The position numbers were made by a program, and so were the translations under genes. Source: Eledone cirrhosa (lineage: Eukaryota > Mollusca > Cephalopoda > Octopoda > Eledonidae). Taken from it: a stretch of 64,000 nucleotides of DNA. The stretch lies in contig OZ024757.1 in NCBI GenBank assembly GCA_964016885.1, positions 26,577,454 through 26,641,453 of the forward strand, written 5' to 3'. Numbering within the stretch: the first letter of the stretch is position 1; the number at the start of each line of letters is the position of its first letter. Below are positions 39,431-64,000 of this stretch, in pieces. The notes under the pieces were generated by a model. It had not been told where the DNA came from, made no database searches, and saw nothing but the letters and a program-made list of their open reading frames with translations.

Positions 39431-40985
39431 GTGGCCACAGGGAAGGGGTAAAGTGTGCCATTGGAGGGACAGCTATCACAATATACTGTATATCAGGGGC
39501 ATTAAAATACAAACCCATTGTTATATGACATGTAATTGTGGGAACAGCTAACACTGTATAAGAGGGACGTTAAAAGATAGACCCACCCAGAGATGTAACT
39601 GTGGGATATAGAGAGGATCAGCTAACACAATATACTGTTTATGAGGGACATTAAAAGAGAGAGACAAACAGACCTTATATTAGATGTAACAGCTGATGTA
39701 TGGAGGGACAGCTACCGCAATATACTCTATATCTGAGACGTTAAAAGAAAAACACACCTTTATAACAGAAGGGACAGCTACCACAATATACTGTATATCA
39801 GGTGTTAAAAGACAGACCCATCTAGAATTATAACTATAGACCGTATGGAGGGCTAGCTATTACAATATACTGTATAACAGGGACGTTAAAAGACAGACAC
39901 ATCCTTATATTAGAGGAAATTGTTGGTTGTATGGATAGACAGGCCCAACATTATATAAGATGTAACTGTGGGCCGTTAAAAAACAAACCCATACTTACGT
40001 GTAACTGTGGCCCGTATGGAGGGGCAACTACCACAATGTACTGTATAACAGGGACGTTAAGAAACCCAGCCTTAGATGTAACTGTGGGCCGTATTGTCTG
40101 ACAGCTGCCACAATAATCTGTATATCTGGGACATTAAAAGACAGATCCAGCTGCCGTATGGAGGGAGGGCTACCACAATATACTGTATATCAGGGATGTT
40201 AACAGACAGGCCCATCTTTAGATAACTATAGACCGTATGGAGGGGTAGCTATTACAATATACTCTATAACAGGGACGTTATAAGACAGGCCCAGCTTTAT
40301 ATTAGAAGTAACAGCTGCCGTATTGAAGGACAGCTACCACAATATACTGAATATTATAATCTGCAACTGTGGGACGTAGTGAGTGAGAGACAGACCTAAC
40401 CTTATATTAGATGTAATTGTCGGCCGTATGGAAGGGCAGCTACCACAATATACTACAAATAAGGGACAGATACCATAACATACTGAAACACAGCAATATA
40501 CGGTCTGTAAGTAGTATATGGATCAAAGCTGGATGGTAAATTAATTTCAAATAGTATCTATTTTTCTTTGTTCTGTAAATAGAATTTATAAAAGCTAACG
40601 CAATATTGTTTAATATTCCTATAGATCAAAGGATCTATAGTTTAAGCCGTTGCTAGACTCTCGTCTGACGTTACTCTCTATCTGAATATCTAACACTTTA
40701 ATTGTATCTCTCTCTGTATAACATCTTTAGATGTGTGTGTGTGTGTGTGTAGTTTTCGTGTGATTCAACCAACATCTCTTATATATATAGATATCAGGGA
40801 CGTTAAAAGACAGACCCACAGTTATATATAAGTGTGGGTCTGTCTTTTAACGTCTCTGATATCTATATATATAACTGTGGGTCGTATGGACGGGCAGCTA
40901 CCACAATATACTGTATATAAGGGATGTTAAAAGACAGACATCCTAGCTGTGGGCCGTATGGAGGGCATCCTACCACAACATACAC
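39430..40985 (+). repeat. Degenerate ~100-bp tandem array
   Basis: Repeats built of 'ggacagctaccacaatatac', 'tgtatatcagggacgttaaa', 'agacagacccacc' and 'gatgtaactgtgggccgtat'. Individual units are heavily diverged. Confidence 0.8.
40784..40876. repeat. Palindrome inside the ~100-bp array
   Basis: 'atagatatcagggacgttaa' through 'gacccaca' is mirrored by 'tgtgggtctgtcttttaacg' through 'gatatctat' around a short TA centre. Arms are about 40 bp, so one array unit has been inverted head to head. Confidence 0.75.
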
Positions 40986-41559
40986 TCAGACATTAAACAT
41001 ACATATATATATATTCACCCATATCATCATCGTTTTTCACACTTGCATGGGTCACGTCTCCAGTTGCCACAGCGATTTCAGATAAGGTCTCGGGTCTTCC
41101 AGAGAGAAGCCAAATCAGGAATGAAAAGGGGTCTGGGTGGCTGCTATACACACGACTTGAGATCAGGTCTTCATGGTACTTCAATGCATGTCAGTACAAT
41201 GTAGACTTCCCTGTTAAACCCAGTTTCTCCCCCCGGTTCACCCAAGCTCTGCCTTTATATTACAAAGCATGGTGGCTTCATTTCTCTTCAGTCTACGTAA
41301 GTCCTCTGCAGGCATTAACCATATTTCACTAACATGCAATATAACAGCCGTCCTTTTGTATGCAGGGAGAAACCCCCTTCCATCCTATCCTTATTCTAGT
41401 TATAATGCTCTCTCAGTACCGTCCTTCGAAGTTACCAACCAGTTGCATGGATTCTTCATGTGATTGGAAAGGGTTTACACCATTCTCCACCTCAATTACC
41501 CCTGTGTCCTGACATACAGAGTCTTCTCACCCTGTGAGTCTACCTCTTATGTACTAAAG

Positions 41560-43090
41560 ACTTACATTGAGAGTAGGGAAACAACTTAGTCTAGCTCTTG
41601 TGTACTATAGTAGGTAACAACTTAGTCTAGCTCTTGTGTACTATAGTAGGTAACAACTTAGTCTACCTCTATAGTACTATAGTAGGGAACAACTTAGTCT
41701 ACCCCTTGTGTACTATAGTAGGGAACAACTTAGTCTAGCTCTTGTGTACTATAGTAGGGAACAACTTAGTCTACCCCTTGTGTACTATAGTAGGGAACAA
41801 CTTAGTCTAGCTCTTGTGTACTATAGTAGGGAACAACTTAGTCTACCCCTTGTGTACTATAGTAGGGAACAACTTAGTCTAGCTCTTGTGTACTATAGTA
41901 GGGAACAACTTAGTCTAGCTCCTGTGTACTATAGTAGGGAACAACTTAGTCTAGCTCTTGTGTACTATAGTAGGGAACAACTTAGTCTAGCTCTTGTGTA
42001 CTATAGTAGGGAACAACTTAGTCTAGCTCTTGTGTACTATAGTAGGTAACAACTTAGTCTACCTCTTGTGTACTATAGTAGGTAACAACTTAGTCTACCT
42101 CTATAGTACTATAGTAGGGAACAACTTAGTCTACCCCTTGTGTACTATAGTAGGTAACAACTTAGTCTAGCTCTTGTGTACTATAGTAGGTAACAACTTA
42201 AGTCTACCTCTATAGTACTATAGTAGGGAACAACTTAGTCTAGCTCTTGTGTACTATAGTAGGGAACAACTTAGTCTACCCCTTGTGTACTATAGTAGGT
42301 AACAACTTAGTCTACCTCTTGTGTACTATAGTAGGTAACAACTTAAGTCTACCTCTATAGTACTATAGTAGGGAACAACTTAGTCTACCCCTTGTGTACT
42401 ATAGTAGGTAACAACTTACCTACTATAGTACACAAGAGGTAGACTAACAACTTAAGTCTACCTCTATAGTACTATAGTAGGGAACAACTTAGTCTAGCTC
42501 TTGTGTACTATAGTAGGGAACAACTTAGTCTAGCTCTTGTGTACTATAGTAGGTAACAACTTAGTCTACCTCTTGTGTACTATAGTAGGTAACAACTTAA
42601 GTCTACCTCTATAGTACTATAGTAGGGAACAACTTAGTCTAGCTCTTGTGTACTATAGTAGGGAACAACTTAGTCTAGCTCTTGTGTACTATAGTAGGTA
42701 ACAACTTAGTCTACCCCTTGTGTACTATAGTAGGTAACAACTTAGTCTACCCCTTGTGTACTATAGTAGGTAACAACTTAGTCTACCCCTTGTGTACTAT
42801 AGTAGGGAACAACTTAGTCTAGCTCTTGTGTACTATAGTAGGGAACAACTTAGTCTAGCTCTTGTGTACTATAGTAGGGAACAACTTAGTCTAGCTCTTG
42901 TGTACTATAGTAGGTAACAACTTAGTCTAGCTCTTGTGTACTATAGTAGGTAACAACTTAGACTAGCTCTTGTGTACTATAGTAGGGAACAACTTAGTCT
43001 ACCCCTTGTGTACTATAGTAGGGAACAACTTAGACTAGCTCTTGTGTACTATAGTATGGAACAACTTAGACTAGCTCTTGTGTACTAGAT
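41560..43090 (+). repeat. 36-bp minisatellite, about 42 copies
   Basis: The unit 'tagtagggaacaacttagtc' plus 'tagctcttgtgtacta' has two alternating variants (TAGCTCTTG and TACCCCTTG) and a third with 'ctatagtactatagtag'. 36 bp keeps a 12-residue frame open (YYSREQLSLALV). At 42412-42450 one unit is inverted. Confidence 0.93.
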
Positions 43091-43353
43091 AGAGATTTAC
43101 ATTAAGAGTAGGGAAACAACATTTGTCATGTGATAGTATGTCCGACAAGCACCAGGCTGGGAGGGGTGAAATACGGGGAACAAATCAGTAGTACAGTATT
43201 TTTTAAAGGCAACAGGATAAAAGATATGACATATATGAAACAAAGATAAATAAATCAAAGTCAACATATCTTTACAAGATAATTATTAGTGCATTGGTGG
43301 TATTGTTGTGATGGAGGATTCCATTTCTGATATTCATTTGAATGTATATAGAT

Positions 43354-44188
43354 CAGAGGTTCTCAAACGTTTAGGGCCACCCACCCTACCTTATAGCCAT
43401 GTAATACCCCAGACCTCCAACCCTATTTCCACAGAGACCCGCCTAGATGGAGATTGGAAATAATTTGTAATAAATAAAATCATTTATATATATATACATT
43501 GACTTTTTCGTCAAATTGGACTGAGGAAACAATGTTTCCATTGGTCTTTCCAATTGCTAGTACTCTTGGTCACAACTCCAGGTAGAAGGAGCAACGTGAA
43601 ATAACGTGTCTTGCACCTCACAATTGTAAATCCAATTCTCTACCCACTCAGCCACGCGCCTTCACATAGAATATATACTATGTATAAATATATAAAGGAA
43701 ATTATTGTGCTCAGGTGAACTACAACTCACCAAAGGTGTATGTATAGAACATAGAATAATGTACAAATGTCAGGAAAGTGAACAGTGTATGAGTTGTGAT
43801 ATACACACAGATACATGTGTGCATGTGTATGGAGGGGGAATATCAGGTGTAGTGTTGGAGAATTTCAGCGTGGAAGTTTTGAAGGATGCAGTGTCCCGGC
43901 AACTCTGAGCTAGAAAAAACATTTCCAAAAGTCATGGGAGCTCTGCTGTTTTCTGACTTTGTAGTCACGTGTGTTAGACACATGGAATTCAAAAAGGTGC
44001 TCAGGGTTGTTGTTAACAAGATGGTTAATAATTTTATGGGTGTTTACCAAGTCAGTTGCCAGATGTCGGGGCATATATTTTTTATTTTACTATATTTATA
44101 TATAATATGTATCATTTGATAATTAATATACTATTATATCATCTCTAATGCCCCCGGGGGGTAGTAGCGCCCACTTTGAGAACCTCTG
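43354..44188. mobile_element. hAT-like element with nested LINE and SINE pieces
   Basis: Ends 'cagaggttctcaaacgttta' and reversed 'cagaggttctcaaagtgggc' are typical hAT termini. Flanks 'atatagat' and 'acatagag' match at 6 of 8. Inside are a family A SINE piece (43590-43672, minus) and a LINE 3' end (43700-44070, minus). No transposase is seen. Confidence 0.72.
43700..44070 (-). mobile_element. Non-LTR LINE 3' end, degenerate ('SCRDTASFK' family)
   Basis: Same block as 21400-21840, with internal deletions (for example around 43900). It lies inside the hAT-like element. Confidence 0.65.
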
Positions 44189-44742
44189 ACATAGAGTTGT
44201 GTGTGTGGGAACCACAAAATTATAAAATGTACATTTCTGAAGTATGACCATCGACACACTCACAATCTTCTTGTGGAAAATGTTACACAAATCTGTATTC
44301 CAAACAGATTACTTCCATTCATTTAGTTTACAAATGTTTTTTTTTCAACAAATTAAATATATAGATTTCTTACCTTCATATATACACCAGTACATGAGCC
44401 GTAGTGAGGGATAGGATGCTTGGAGTAGAGGGACAGGGCACTTGGAGTGGAGATGGGCACTGCCAAACATGTCTAAGGATTACTGATTACCAAATGCTAA
44501 AGCTGGTGCATTAATGCTCCATTCATGAACGTGACCCTGAGGTACTTGAACTTCTCCACCTGCTTCAGTGGAACTCAATTCACCTGTAAACTTCAGGCTT
44601 CCTTGACAGGATGAGTGTCTCAGTTTTCACAGCACTCAGCATCAAACCTATCAAGTGCATGTCAAAAATCAACTGATTCTAAACCTGCCAGTTGGGATAT
44701 CATTCCAACCTGGATGTGCATGTAAATAATGTTCATGAAAAT

Positions 44743-44852
44743 AATGATTTCTACTTTAGGCACAAGGCCAGCAATTACCCAGTGCATTACTGGTACTTTA
44801 TTTTATCGACCCCGTAAGGATGAAAGGCAAAGTTAACCTCGGCGGGATTACA
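44743..44852 (-). repeat. SINE family B, minus copy
   Basis: 'gatttctactttaggcacaa' to 'ggcgggattacaatgtaaat'. 'atgttcatgaaaataatgat' recurs directly after it, suggesting a local duplication. Confidence 0.7.
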
Positions 44853-44872
44853 ATGTAAATAATGTTCATGAA

Positions 44873-45100
44873 AATAATGATTTCTACTTTAGGCATAAGG
44901 CCAGCAATTTTGGGGGGAAGGGAAAGTTGATTAAATCGATCCCAGTGCATTACTGGTACTTTATTTTATGGATCCTGTAAGGATGAAGGTAAGGCAAAGC
45001 TAATCTTGGTGGGATTTGAAAACTCAGAAGGTAAACAGCTGTAAATATGCTGCACAGCATGGTGTCCGAAGCTCTACAGATTCTGCCAATCCACCATATG
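44873..45100 (-). repeat. SINE family B, minus copy (longer)
   Basis: It includes 'tttggggggaagggaaagtt' and 'gattaaatcgatcccagtgc' and ends near 'tacagattctgccaatccac'. Confidence 0.7.
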
Positions 45101-45926
45101 AAAATAATGAACAGGAGAGGTGACAGTATGCACCCTTGGCGGAGTCTGACTCCCACATTGAATGGTTTCAATTTAGCACCATTTATCTTTCCAGACCAGA
45201 GAACCAGGCCAACCGGCACACACGAGTCAGCCAGAGAATACCTTCTCTATTTAACGCTTTTAACAACTCAAGCTCAATTTAATCCTCCTCAGTGGCCTTG
45301 CCACATTTGAGCACTTTAATTGCTCGTGTGACCTCACTCTCCGAGAGATTAGTGATCGGTCCCAGATGCATCTTCTGTACATCAAAAGATGCCGCTGTGA
45401 TCAGGTTCAGGAGATCAGCAAAGTATTCTCACCACCACCATCTCCTTTAGTTTGAAATATTGTTCAGATTAAAGTATGGTAGGATGAAACTGGTTTCAAA
45501 CTATCACTTAGACAGCTTCAAAGTAATTACATATGTATGTGTGTAACACATACACACATATATGTTTAGTCTTATCAACAACAGACAAGATAAACCAACA
45601 TATGCATTTATAAACAATGGGATTCCATCATGCTTTTATAGAAGTATCTAAGAGTACACTGTTGAATGTGCCCGTCACTGTTTTAAAAATATGGTGAAAA
45701 GGACACATTTGGCTGCTATTTTTAGTAGGTTGGGGTAAAAATCTAAGACCACTTTTGAGGGCATTTCTGCGCCTGGTTTATTTTAGTTTTATTTAAATAT
45801 GTGCTTGGTAAGTATTCCAAGACTGGAGATATTGATAACGCAAATAATTTTAGGAAAGATGAACCTGGAGTTCCATGGAGCCAAACTTCTGGACAGGAAA
45901 GACTGGGGGGTGTGTCTTATTGGAGA

Positions 45927-46089
45927 CTAGCTGAATTACCCAGCATTGCCCAGGTTACTGCTGTTCTTATTCAGATTAGTAAACAATAAATATGTAGATA
46001 TGTTTTTTTTTAAAAACATATCTAAACTCTAAGTTGATTTGGTTGATAGGAAACAGAGAGAGAGAGACAATGAATTTTATATATATAGA
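45927..46089 (-). mobile_element. Helitron-like short element
   Basis: On the minus strand it starts A|TCTATATATATAAAATTC and ends 'gctgggtaattcagCTAG'|T. Start, end and A/T insertion site match 7021-7563 although the interior differs. Confidence 0.5.
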
Positions 46090-46449
46090 TGAGATGAAAG
46101 CAATGAGCTTTGATGAACCGATACCACTGTGGCAGGTATACAAAGTCTGTGAGTCAGAGACCGGAGAATATCTCGTGACTGGCTTAAAACTAATAAGCCA
46201 AGGTTCCATGAACAAAAGAAGCGAAAATACAACCATACTTGACAACTAAATCTTGAGTTCTTCAACATAACAGTACACCGGTGTCATAATTATTCTGACA
46301 TTGGTGTAGTTATTTCATATTACCCTTCTGTTATCTGCGAAGACAACATTACAAATTGTTCACAATTCTTTCAGAATTAAAACATGAGCACAAATAGCAA
46401 GATAATATGATAGTTGTTAGGTTGTAAGTAGTGTAAAGATACACACACA

Positions 46450-46742
46450 TGTACACCATGTCCAAACACAGAGGCGCCAAACTCCGACCGTCATTGCCTC
46501 CTAGAAAGCTCCCCTCTGAGGCACAAGGCCAGGCAAGGAATTTTTGTAGGAGACTAAACAGTTACCCATGTATACCAAGACAAAGGTAACAGCTTGACAC
46601 CAGTGATGTCACAACTCATTTCTACAGCAGAGTAAACTGGAGCAATGTGAAATAAAGTGTGTTACTCAAGGACACAATACATCACAGCCTGGGAATTGAA
46701 CTCACGACTACAAATCCAATGCTGAAACCAATAACCCTTCAC
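46450..46742 (-). repeat. SINE family A, minus copy, degenerate
   Basis: 'agtaaactggagcaatgtga' and 'gggaattgaactcacgac' are the reverse complement of the family A body and B-box. Confidence 0.65.
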
Positions 46743-46999
46743 AATTTACAGAACATAAATCCACAGGTATATGCAAGATTGTGAATGGGTAGATAAGAAA
46801 AGGGTTAAATAGGACAGCAAATAAAATAAATTAAAAATAACACAAGTATTATTTATTTATTTATATACATATATATATCACACTATATAGATACTTACAA
46901 AACATACACACGTGTGTATGTTTGGATGCCTTCTTTCTTCTTCACCCACTTATTCCTGAGAGGGTTGTTGGGATAGAGTCCTCAAACACTCCTTCCAGC

Positions 47000-47560
47000 A
47001 GGTCCTCAACATCATTTAATGTCCATTTCCCATGCTAGCATGGGTAGGACTGTCCTGTCAGAAGCAATCGTCTCCAACTGATCTGGCTGGATCCCCAAAC
47101 GAGACCAGCTGAGCTCATGGATGTTAGCCAACCATTTTGCTTGTGGTCTACTCCTGGATCTCCTGCCGGTTTGTTTCATCCGTAAAATCTGTCCAGTGAT
47201 TCTTTCCCGAGACATTCTAACCACATTCCATTAGTACTTGGACCTCTCAATAACGACTCTCTGAGCTACACACTCTGTCAAGTAAAGTTGATCCAAAGAC
47301 CCTTCAGAGGAACCCCATTTTGTCCACTTGTATTCTTTTGGTATTTACAAATAGCGAGTTTAGCTTTTACACCTGCCCCACTTCTGATTACCAAATGCTG
47401 AAGGTGGCATATTACTGCACCAGCTCCTGCAATTCTTGCACTTAATTCGGCCTTCTATGAGTCGTGAACACGGCTCCAACATACTTGAACTTCTTTATCT
47501 GCTTCAGTGGAACTCCTTTCACATAGTGATAGGGCTGGGAGATGTGGGATTGACACAGAA
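47000..47560 (-). mobile_element. LINE C-terminal fragment ('SWSRLGIQPDQLE' family)
   Basis: The minus strand reads MVRMSRERITGQILRMKQTG and '[20 protein letters not shown]'. Upstream lie broken pieces around 'GVPLKQIKKFKYVGAVFTT'. It is the best-preserved copy of this block in the window. Confidence 0.72.
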
Positions 47561-47990
47561 AGATTACATGTGTGTTGCATGGCTAAGATATAAAATGAAT
47601 TTTAAAAAAGGTGGGCAAAGACACCAGACAATCCTCATTACTCAATCTCTTGAGGATAAGATGTTTAGAAACATGATGGCATATATAGGAGACACAGCCT
47701 GTAGCATAGGAGAGAGAATAAAAGAACTTAAGGAGGAGCACACGGGGGACCCGTTAGATAACATAGAAGTTAAGATCCTATACATACATAGAAATGACAC
47801 AACACTCAGAGAACTAGAAAGTACACAAAACTTTAATAGAATACAACCTGAAGACAGAATAAGATACATGACGAGGAAGACAGGGATACAAAGAAGGCAA
47901 TATACAAACCCCCGCAGACACAAATGCAAACAAGATGGATTAAGACCGAATAGAAGAGGAGACACAGAGATTCATTGAGGAAGTCATAAA
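47560..47990 (+). mobile_element. Possible Penelope-like GIY-YIG fragment
   Basis: The plus frame contains 'AYIGDTACSIGERIKELKEE' and 'NIEVKILYIHRNDTTLRELE', then 'STQNFNRI'. The spacing resembles the C-terminal GIY-YIG endonuclease of Penelope-like elements. The core GIY is not seen. The run is open for 180 codons, but its first part overlaps a LINE relic on the other strand. Confidence 0.35.
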
Positions 47991-48189
47991 ATGCACAATG
48001 AAAGAACTTTGACAAAATAATAATAAAAGGAAACTCAAACAGTTTGTGTGTTTTTATTGTCAAAACTACCATCCCAAATATAACAAGGGACCAGAGGGTT
48101 GTGAGGAGTATAGACCATTGTAGTAGAGGTAAAATAGAGAGAGGGAGGTGTTTCTTACAGATTCTTTTTCCTGCGGCTGTGGTGTTGGT

Positions 48190-48785
48190 ATTATTGCAAG
48201 TTTCCTTCTTCTCTCACCTGCTGTTTGAGGGAGAAAGTCTTTACATGAGTGTTGCCATTGTAAATATGATGCCAGGACCTTCTTCTCTCACCTGCTGTTT
48301 GAGGGAGAAAGTCTTTACAATGGGTGTTGCCACTGTAAATATGGCACCGGGGCCTTCTTCTCTTTACGGCTACAAACATCTGTGTACCATTTGGCAAGTT
48401 GATAATGTCAGGAATTCTTTGAAGCTTTTCCAGATCTATTTGGAGCAAACATTCCATCTCAAACCTCGCCTGGCTTTCGGAATATGATTTATGAATTTGG
48501 AGAACAATTTCATTATTTTCTTTGTATCCAGGCTATCTGCTACTAGCCAGAAGATCTTTATCTCAGGTGCCACATTTCTTAGAGCCAACTTCTTCACATA
48601 TTTTCCCATATAAGTCAGAATTAGCAGAAAAAATCTTTCCTCTTCAGTCGACTGGAAGAATGAAACCTCACCATGTTTTATGATAAGAGTCATATTTCTA
48701 TCATCCAGAATTCCCTTCCATGAGAGACAAAGGTCAGGTTTAAATTGTCCACAACATATATCACAAAAGTGCTCCGTCACCCCAC
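48190..48785 (-). pseudogene. Degenerate gag-like ORF with two decayed zinc knuckles
   Basis: The minus strand reads MTEHFCDICCGQFKPDLCLS through a 114-residue frame. A second frame then has 'LPNGTQMFVAVKRRRPRCHI' and 'YSGNTHCKDFLP', repeated once as 'HHIYNGNTHVKTFSL'. The two repeats look like CCHC knuckles that have lost Cys. One frameshift near 48450. I infer a retroelement gag-like protein; the family is not identified. Confidence 0.45.
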
Positions 48786-48954
48786 TCAGGAGTTAGTTAT
48801 AGATTCCATTCAATCCAGGGCCTTTTCACTCCTACTGGAGGAACCCCTACCTTATTGATCTCCACTGTTTTGGTTTTGGTCATGTCAGGGGTATAGCTTG
48901 GCCAATAGCAGGTTGGTGAGGCTACTTAACCCATAGCTAGGTAGACTCATTTTA

Positions 48955-49092
48955 CAGCTGAGTGAACTGGAGCAACGCAAAATAAAATGTTTTGCTCAAG
49001 AACACAACGCAAAGCTCGATCGGAGAATCAAACCCACAACCTCAGGATTGAAAGCTCGAGGCTCTAACCACTAAGCCATGCACCTTCACTAG
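48955..49092 (-). repeat. SINE family A, minus copy
   Basis: 'cagctgagtgaactggagca' to 'ggctctaaccactaagccat'. The reverse complement of the last part is a good A-box-like start. It lies about 140 bp after the DPP7 stop, so it may be in the 3' UTR. Confidence 0.72.
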
Positions 49093-49234
49093 TTATAGAT
49101 GTATGGAAGTGAGATTTATAGGAATCTATGAACAATTATTGGTAACAAAAGTAAAAAAATATATTGGATAATTAAAAAAGTTTTTGCAACATTCAATTAT
49201 TTGCTATTTTATCACTGGATGACTGTGATAACAT

Positions 49235-64000
<14,766 letters not shown>

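Larger units (their letters stand above)
44395..45480 (-). mobile_element. Non-LTR LINE relic split by SINE B insertions
   Basis: On the minus strand 45480-45110 reads 'SESEVTRAIKVLKCGKA' and '[20 protein letters not shown]' (RT). 44700-44400 reads the later part around 'KTETLILSRKPE'. Two family B SINE copies (44743-44852 and 44873-45100) lie between, so the LINE was there first. Confidence 0.65.

Noticed and set aside
41560..43090. CRISPR-like array
   Set aside because: Contiguous tandem units with no unique spacers, in animal DNA.

Overview
This window is animal DNA, most likely from a cephalopod and probably an octopus. Two intron-rich genes face each other tail to tail, buried in dispersed repeats. 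The cephalopod call is inference. It rests on the abundant tRNA-derived SINEs (tails such as 'GGGGTCGATAAAATAAAGTACC'-like blocks and 'GGAAGGGCATCCAGC...GACGTTAAACGATGATGAT' tails), the many RTE-like LINE pieces, long TA tracts, and the low gene density with kilobase introns. No prokaryotic features are present.

813-23622 (+) holds the last 17 exons of LTN1 (Listerin), the RING E3 ligase of ribosome-associated quality control. All junctions are GT-AG and the reading phase agrees from exon to exon. The exons join to an 849-residue C-terminal half ending in an RWD-like segment and a complete C4HC3 RING. The 5' half lies before base 1.

49235-64000 (-) holds the last 10 exons of a DPP7-like (dipeptidyl peptidase 2, S28 family) serine peptidase. 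The exons join in phase to 353 residues carrying the Ser, Asp and His of the catalytic triad. The 5' part lies beyond base 64000.

The 25.6 kb between the two stop codons (23623-49234) has no host gene I can support. In order it holds a 45-bp minisatellite just after the LTN1 stop, a degenerate RTE LINE on the minus strand (26.66-27.69 kb), tail-family SINE copies, a composite mariner relic (28.94-29.34 kb), and a tandem duplication of a ~3 kb unit (29.40-35.10 kb). Each unit of that duplication carries a CpG-containing promoter-like block with an NRF1-like palindrome and an ATGG; a third, partial copy lies at 36.4 kb. Further on are degenerate ~60 bp and ~100 bp arrays (37.2-41.0 kb), a 36-bp minisatellite (41.56-43.09 kb), a hAT-like element with a LINE fragment inside it (43.35-44.19 kb), and LINE, Penelope-like and gag-like fossils (44.4-48.8 kb).

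The introns of both genes are filled with the same repeat families. These include non-autonomous hAT, mariner, Helitron-like and foldback elements and several long minisatellites, some of them with extreme strand asymmetry. The RTE-like LINEs and several SINE families share one 3' tail, which suggests that the LINE mobilised the SINEs.
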